From: Microbacterium sp. B19
GTDB taxonomy: Bacteria > Actinomycetota > Actinomycetes > Actinomycetales > Microbacteriaceae
Assembly: GCF_000333395.1 (NCBI RefSeq)
Contig: NZ_BADA01000110.1
Coordinates: forward strand, 34 to 36,260
Length of the DNA stretch: 36,227 nucleotides
Reading direction: 5' to 3'
Positions within the stretch are counted from its first letter, which is position 1, and each line of letters starts with the position of its first letter. Positions 32,989 through 36,227 of the stretch are shown one piece after another. The position numbers and the translations under genes were made by a program. A model generated the notes under the pieces. It saw only the letters and a list, made by a program, of their open reading frames with translations, made no database searches and was not told the DNA's origin.

Positions 32989-33684
32989 TCAGCGAGCGAC
33001 CGCCTGCGCGGCCGTCGCGATCACGTCGGCGACCGTCTCGGCCTGCGAGATGAACAGCGCGTGGCTGCCGGGGACGTTGGTGATCTCGGCCCCGATGCGG
33101 CTGGCCATGTGCTGCAGCATCGCCTGGTCGAAGGCCTTGTCCTCGGTGGCGATGACCGCCCAGCTGGGCTTGTCGCGCCACGCGGCGTTCGTCACGGCCT
33201 CGCCGAAGACCGACATGGCCACCGGCACCTGGCTGTCCGCCAGGAACGCGGCATCCTCTTCGCTCAGATCGGCGGCGAATCCGGCGTGGAATGCGTCGCG
33301 GTTGAGGAAGCCGAAGCCGTCGTCGGCGACGTCGATGACGAACTCGGGGGTCGGCGCGAAGCCCTCGTACTGCTGACCCGACGACTCACCCGCGTCGGGG
33401 GCGATCGCCGAGACGTAGACGAGTCCGGCGACGTTGGGGTGGACGCCGGCCTCGGTGATGACGGTGCCGCCCCACGAGTGCCCGACGAGGATCGCGGGCC
33501 CGTCCTGCTTGTCGAGGACACGCGTGGTCGCCGTGACGTCGGCCTCGAGCGAGGTGAGCGGGTTCTGCACGATCGACACGCGGAAACCGCGCGCGGTCAG
33601 CAGGTCGTAGACGCGCCGCCAGCCGGATCCGTCAGCGAATGCGCCGTGGACGAGGACGACGTTGGTGATGTCCTGCTCGGTCAT
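32989..33684 (-). CDS. Alpha/beta-fold hydrolase (esterase-like)
   Basis: Protein of 231 residues of the plant-esterase-like (MES/hydroxynitrile-lyase-type) alpha/beta hydrolase group: oxyanion region LVHGAFADGSGW (11-22), nucleophile elbow GHSWGG with Ser70, late acid IATEDKAFDQ and catalytic His in PGSHALFIS. All three triad residues are present. ATG 33684 follows AAAGG seven nt upstream; the open frame continues to 33813 but that part is AT-rich intergenic DNA. It is divergent from a GntR regulator with twin palindromes in the gap and is probably controlled by it. The natural ester or lactone substrate is unknown. Confidence 0.9.
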   Translation of the reverse strand: MTEQDITNVVLVHGAFADGSGWRRVYDLLTARGFRVSIVQNPLTSLEADVTATTRVLDKQDGPAILVGHSWGGTVITEAGVHPNVAGLVYVSAIAPDAGESSGQQYEGFAPTPEFVIDVADDGFGFLNRDAFHAGFAADLSEEDAAFLADSQVPVAMSVFGEAVTNAAWRDKPSWAVIATEDKAFDQAMLQHMASRIGAEITNVPGSHALFISQAETVADVIATAAQAVAR

Positions 33685-33756
33685 GGTTCTGCCTTTCAGG
33701 TGCGGCTCTCGCGGAGCCGGGGTCGGTGACGACATGGCTTGTAACGTCAGTGATAC

Positions 33757-33768
33757 GCAATATATTGC
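33757..33768. promoter_or_regulatory. Operator copy 1, GCAATATATTGC
   Basis: Perfect 12-bp palindrome, strikingly AT-rich for this genome, in the divergent hydrolase-GntR gap. On the minus strand it covers TTGCGT, a possible -35 of the hydrolase promoter. Confidence 0.75.
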
Positions 33769-33825
33769 ATATCCAACGGGAGTCAACACCGCGGTCCCTG
33801 ATTTGCTTCCCACCGCGAAGGCGTC

Positions 33826-33837
33826 GCAATATATTGC
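33826..33837. promoter_or_regulatory. Operator copy 2, GCAATATATTGC
   Basis: Identical 12-bp palindrome 69 bp from copy 1, ending at the base before the first ATG of the GntR gene. It contains TATATT, a good -10; if that is used, the ATG at 33838 would lie at or upstream of the RNA start and the real start would be GTG 33865. Confidence 0.75.
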
Positions 33838-34485
33838 ATGCCGATTCCTCAGCAGGTTCCGGGCGTGGACCGCTCGCTCCTCCGCGACGACGTTTTCCGG
33901 CGCTTGCGAGACGCGATCGTCGACGGGACGTTCGAGCCCGGCGAGCAGTTACGCGACGCCGAACTCGCGGAGTGGTTGGGCGTCAGCCGGACGCCGGTGC
34001 GGGAGGCCCTGCTGCGCCTGGGCGCGTCCGGGCTGGTGGTCGCGAAGCCCGGCCGTTCGACAACCGTCAGCACGATCGACGCGAAGGCGGTGCGCGACGC
34101 GCGCGACGTCGTCGCGGCGATGCACCTGCTCGCGGTCCAGGGCGCCGCGGTCGACGAGACCGACATCGAGCGGATGCGCGAGGCCAATCAGCGCTTCGCC
34201 GAAGCTCTCGACGCGGGCGACATTCCGGCGGCGATGGATGCCGATGAGGCCTTCCATCGCATCCCAGTGGCGGCCCTCGGCAACACCGCGATCGAGTCCG
34301 TGCTCGACCAGTTCGGTCCGGTCGTGCGCCGCGCCGAACGCGTGCGCTTCATCGAGCACGGCCGCGAGTCGCTCGAACGTCACGAGCGGCTGATCGCCCT
34401 CCTCGCCGCCGGCGACACGGCCGGCGCATCGAACCTGACGTTCGAGACGTGGCACTCGCTGGTGGTCGACGCCGCGTCCGACTGA
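33838..34485 (+). CDS. GntR-family regulator with FCD domain
   Basis: Protein of 215 residues. The winged HTH (about 12-75) reads DDVFRRLRDAIVDGTFEPGEQLRDAELAEWLGVSRTPVREALLRL, typical GntR/FadR-superfamily. The FCD domain follows, with DEAFHRIPVAALGN and HERLIALLAAGD giving the ligand/metal residues. The first ATG (33838) directly follows an operator palindrome; GTG 33865 (VDRSLLRDD) is an alternative supported by AGCAGG upstream and by the promoter geometry. Divergent from the alpha/beta hydrolase; likely represses that gene and itself through the two identical 12-bp sites. Confidence 0.88.
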   Translation: MPIPQQVPGVDRSLLRDDVFRRLRDAIVDGTFEPGEQLRDAELAEWLGVSRTPVREALLRLGASGLVVAKPGRSTTVSTIDAKAVRDARDVVAAMHLLAVQGAAVDETDIERMREANQRFAEALDAGDIPAAMDADEAFHRIPVAALGNTAIESVLDQFGPVVRRAERVRFIEHGRESLERHERLIALLAAGDTAGASNLTFETWHSLVVDAASD

Positions 34486-34487
34486 CC

Positions 34488-34509
34488 TCGGTGGCAATGC
34501 CTCACCGGG
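34488..34509. terminator. Short hairpin between convergent GntR and pdxH genes
   Basis: CGGTGGC-AAT-GCCTCACCG can fold with one bulge in the 27-bp gap between two converging stops. Weak but well placed. Confidence 0.4.
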
Positions 34510-34512
34510 GAT

Positions 34513-35154
34513 TCACGGCTGCCGCCGCACCGCCACCCAGCCGTCGCCGTCGCGTGTGAACACAATCCGGTCGTGCAGCCGCGACGGGCGCCCCTGCCAG
34601 AACTCGATCTCGTGCGGCTCGATGCGGTATCCGCCCCAGTGCGGCGGCCGCGGCACGGGCTGGTCGTCGCCGAACCGCGCCTCGACGGCGGCCATCCGCT
34701 CGTCGAGAGCGGCTCGGGATGCCACGGTCTCCGACTGGTGACTCGCCCAGGCCGACAGCTGCGAACCGCGCGGGCGCGACGCGAAGTACGCGTCATCGCG
34801 CTCGGCGGCCAACGGCGTCGCCGTGCCCAGCACGATGACCTGCCGCTGCAGCGCGTACCAGGGGAAAAGCACCGACACCGCCGGGTTCCCGGCGAGCGCG
34901 CGCCCCTTCCGCGACTCGCGGTTCGTGAAGAACCACAACGCGCCGTCATCGTCGATTCCGCGCAGCAGCACCGTGCGCGAGGTCGGTGCGCCGGTGGCAT
35001 CCACCGTCGAAACGACCATCGCGTTCGGTTCGGGCAGGTCGGCGGCGTCGGCCAGCCACCGCTGGAACAGCGCGATCGGCGAGGCGGCGAGCGCGCGGTC
35101 GTCGAGTTCGGCGAGCGTGTAGTCGAGCCGGTGGGCGAGGGGGTTCTCGGTCAT
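34513..35154 (-). CDS. pdxH: Pyridoxamine/pyridoxine 5'-phosphate oxidase
   Basis: FMN enzyme of 213 residues (family ~210-230) that makes pyridoxal 5'-phosphate from PNP or PMP with O2. Visible: [20 protein letters not shown] (FMN-binding RxVLLK/R region), [30 protein letters not shown], and the C-terminal family signature [17 protein letters not shown] with WVAVRRQP closing the chain. The ATG at 35154 has GGAGGA about seven nt upstream. It stands alone, convergent with the GntR gene and divergent from the Old Yellow Enzyme gene, with a family B repeat between. Confidence 0.94.
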   Translation of the reverse strand: MTENPLAHRLDYTLAELDDRALAASPIALFQRWLADAADLPEPNAMVVSTVDATGAPTSRTVLLRGIDDDGALWFFTNRESRKGRALAGNPAVSVLFPWYALQRQVIVLGTATPLAAERDDAYFASRPRGSQLSAWASHQSETVASRAALDERMAAVEARFGDDQPVPRPPHWGGYRIEPHEIEFWQGRPSRLHDRIVFTRDGDGWVAVRRQP

Positions 35155-35213
35155 CGCGCGGTCCTCCGGTGGGGCTCGGGAGGCACCATCGTACGGCCGG
35201 CGGGGCAGTGCGA

Positions 35214-35283
35214 GCGGAGGAGATTCCGCGTGCGGAGGACGAATCGGGCGGCATCCGTCCTCCGCTCACCGTTTCTCCTCCGC
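35214..35283. repeat. Family B nested repeat, copy 4 (best dyads)
   Basis: Outer arms GCGGAGGAGA (35214-35223) and TCTCCTCCGC (35274-35283), perfect; inner arms GCGGAGGAC (35232-35240) and GTCCTCCGC (35257-35265), perfect. Thus GCGGAGGA appears twice directly and twice inverted within 70 bp. It sits between the divergent pdxH and Old Yellow Enzyme genes. Confidence 0.85.
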
Positions 35284-35367
35284 TCTTCCCGCCGACGATG
35301 AGGAATACCCGCCACACGCAGCGGGTTGGGAACACGCGGCCCTGTTCCCCCACGAAAGGACACCCGC

Positions 35368-36227
35368 GTGAGCCTGTTCAGCCCCACCACCGTCGGCGCC
35401 GTCGACGTCCGCAACCGCGTTTCGCTCGCCCCGATGACCCGCCTGCGCGCGAGCGCCGACGGCGTTCCCGGACACCTCATCGCGACGTACTACGCGCAGC
35501 GCGCGAGCATCGGCCTGCTGGTGACCGAGGGTGTGTTCCCGAGCGCCGAGTCGAAGGCGTACCCGGGCCAGCCGGGCATCGTCACCGACGCGCAGGCGGC
35601 CGGCTGGGCGAAGGTGGCGGATGCCGTGCACGCCGAGGGCGGGACTGTCTTCATGCAGCTCATGAACGGCGGACGCGTCTCGCACACCGGCATCACCGGC
35701 ACCGACCGCATCGTCGCCCCCTCGGCGATCGCGATCGAGGGCGAGACCCGCCTCGCCGACGGCTCGAAGGTCGCCTTCCCCGTGCCGCACGCGCTCGAGA
35801 CCGCAGAGCTCGCGACCGTCCGCGACGAGTTCGTCGCCGCCGCCCGCCGAGCCGTGGATGCCGGAATCGACGGCGTCGAGCTCCACTCGGCGAACGGCTA
35901 CCTGCTGCACGAGTTCCTCTCCCCCGCGTCGAACCAGCGCACCGACGGCTACGGCGGGTCGCCCGAAGCTCGCGCTCGTTTCGTCATCGAGGTCGCGCAG
36001 GCCGTGGCAGCCGAGATCGGCGCCGGCCGTGTCGGCATCCGGATCTCCCCCGCCCACAACATCCAGGACGTCTGGGAGAAGGACGACGCCGAGACCCGCG
36101 CGACGTACGAGGCGCTCATCGCCGGACTCGCGCCCCTGGGTCTGGCGTACCTCAGCGTGCTGCACCACGACCCGGCGAGCGAGCTGATCCAGGACCTCCG
36201 CCGCGCCTTCGGTGGCACGTTCATCGT
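35368..36227 (+). CDS. Old Yellow Enzyme-family alkene reductase (3' end outside window)
   Basis: FMN-dependent NAD(P)H:flavin oxidoreductase/ene-reductase. The GTG at 35368 has AAAGGA eight nt upstream, and the frame is open to the window edge (about 286 residues; the family has ~360). Visible: NRVSLAPMTRLRA (FMN-binding N-terminus, about 16-28), FMQLMNGGRVSH (the QLWHxGR-like element with Met-Asn in place of Trp-His), the active-site HSANGYLLHEFLSPASNQRTD with His and Asn of H-x-x-N, YGGSPEARARF and the FMN-phosphate strand VGIRISP. OYEs reduce activated alkenes such as enones and nitro-olefins. Upstream lies the divergent pdxH. Confidence 0.9.
   Translation, partial: MSLFSPTTVGAVDVRNRVSLAPMTRLRASADGVPGHLIATYYAQRASIGLLVTEGVFPSAESKAYPGQPGIVTDAQAAGWAKVADAVHAEGGTVFMQLMNGGRVSHTGITGTDRIVAPSAIAIEGETRLADGSKVAFPVPHALETAELATVRDEFVAAARRAVDAGIDGVELHSANGYLLHEFLSPASNQRTDGYGGSPEARARFVIEVAQAVAAEIGAGRVGIRISPAHNIQDVWEKDDAETRATYEALIAGLAPLGLAYLSVLHHDPASELIQDLRRAFGGTFI

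Overview
The window is high-GC DNA (roughly 70 % G+C by eye) with strong G/C third-position bias, GTG/ATG starts, many apparently leaderless transcripts, a DUF222/HNH ('13E12-type') gene and a CUT1/GH31 sugar locus. This suggests a high-GC actinomycete, most likely Microbacteriaceae (Microbacterium-like); the assignment is inference. I see no rRNA, tRNA, transposase, phage gene or CRISPR array. The content is ordinary chromosomal genes in short operons, each next to a local regulator, plus an unusual amount of structured intergenic repeat DNA.

Layout. 1-1424: C-terminal part of PEP synthase. 1466-2400: a Panacea-antitoxin/Doc-toxin pair. 2594-5254: a small membrane protein and a divergent NarL-type two-component system; a 20-codon leader ORF and a strong hairpin precede the kinase. 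5306-8012: an MMPL/RND exporter and divergent MarR regulator sharing two palindromic operators. 8161-12000: L-lactate use (FadR-like regulator, lactate permease, LldD). 12184-14234: a MacB/LolD-type ABC ATPase with FtsX-like permease. 14368-17017: Nudix hydrolase, unknown protein and a zinc-finger SDR, all punctuated by a 51-52 bp palindromic repeat (family A, six copies). 17198-18367: acyltransferase-3 membrane protein. 18513-18748: three 93-bp-period palindromes (family C). 18770-21439: TetR regulator with a 20-bp perfect palindrome, divergent from a sugar-phosphate isomerase/Gfo-Idh-MocA pair.

21440-21958 is gene-free and repeat-rich (tandem G-rich repeat and two copies of family B). Then come a GNAT acetyltransferase and an HNH endonuclease. 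24452-32114, all on the minus strand, is a carbohydrate locus: LacI regulator, lipoprotein binding protein, two CUT1 permeases and a GH31 alpha-xylosidase, followed by VOC and MBL proteins. 32350-36227 holds a degenerate HAD-like protein, an alpha/beta hydrolase with divergent GntR regulator and twin GCAATATATTGC sites, pdxH, and the start of an Old Yellow Enzyme gene that runs off the end.

The most unusual material is non-coding. There are three families of nested palindromic repeats; families A and C share a ~50-bp TGTCC...GGACA design and most copies begin 22-29 nt after a stop codon. The heptamer GGATGCC/GGCATCC occurs about ten times more often than composition predicts. A translated-leader/hairpin arrangement sits ahead of the sensor kinase.
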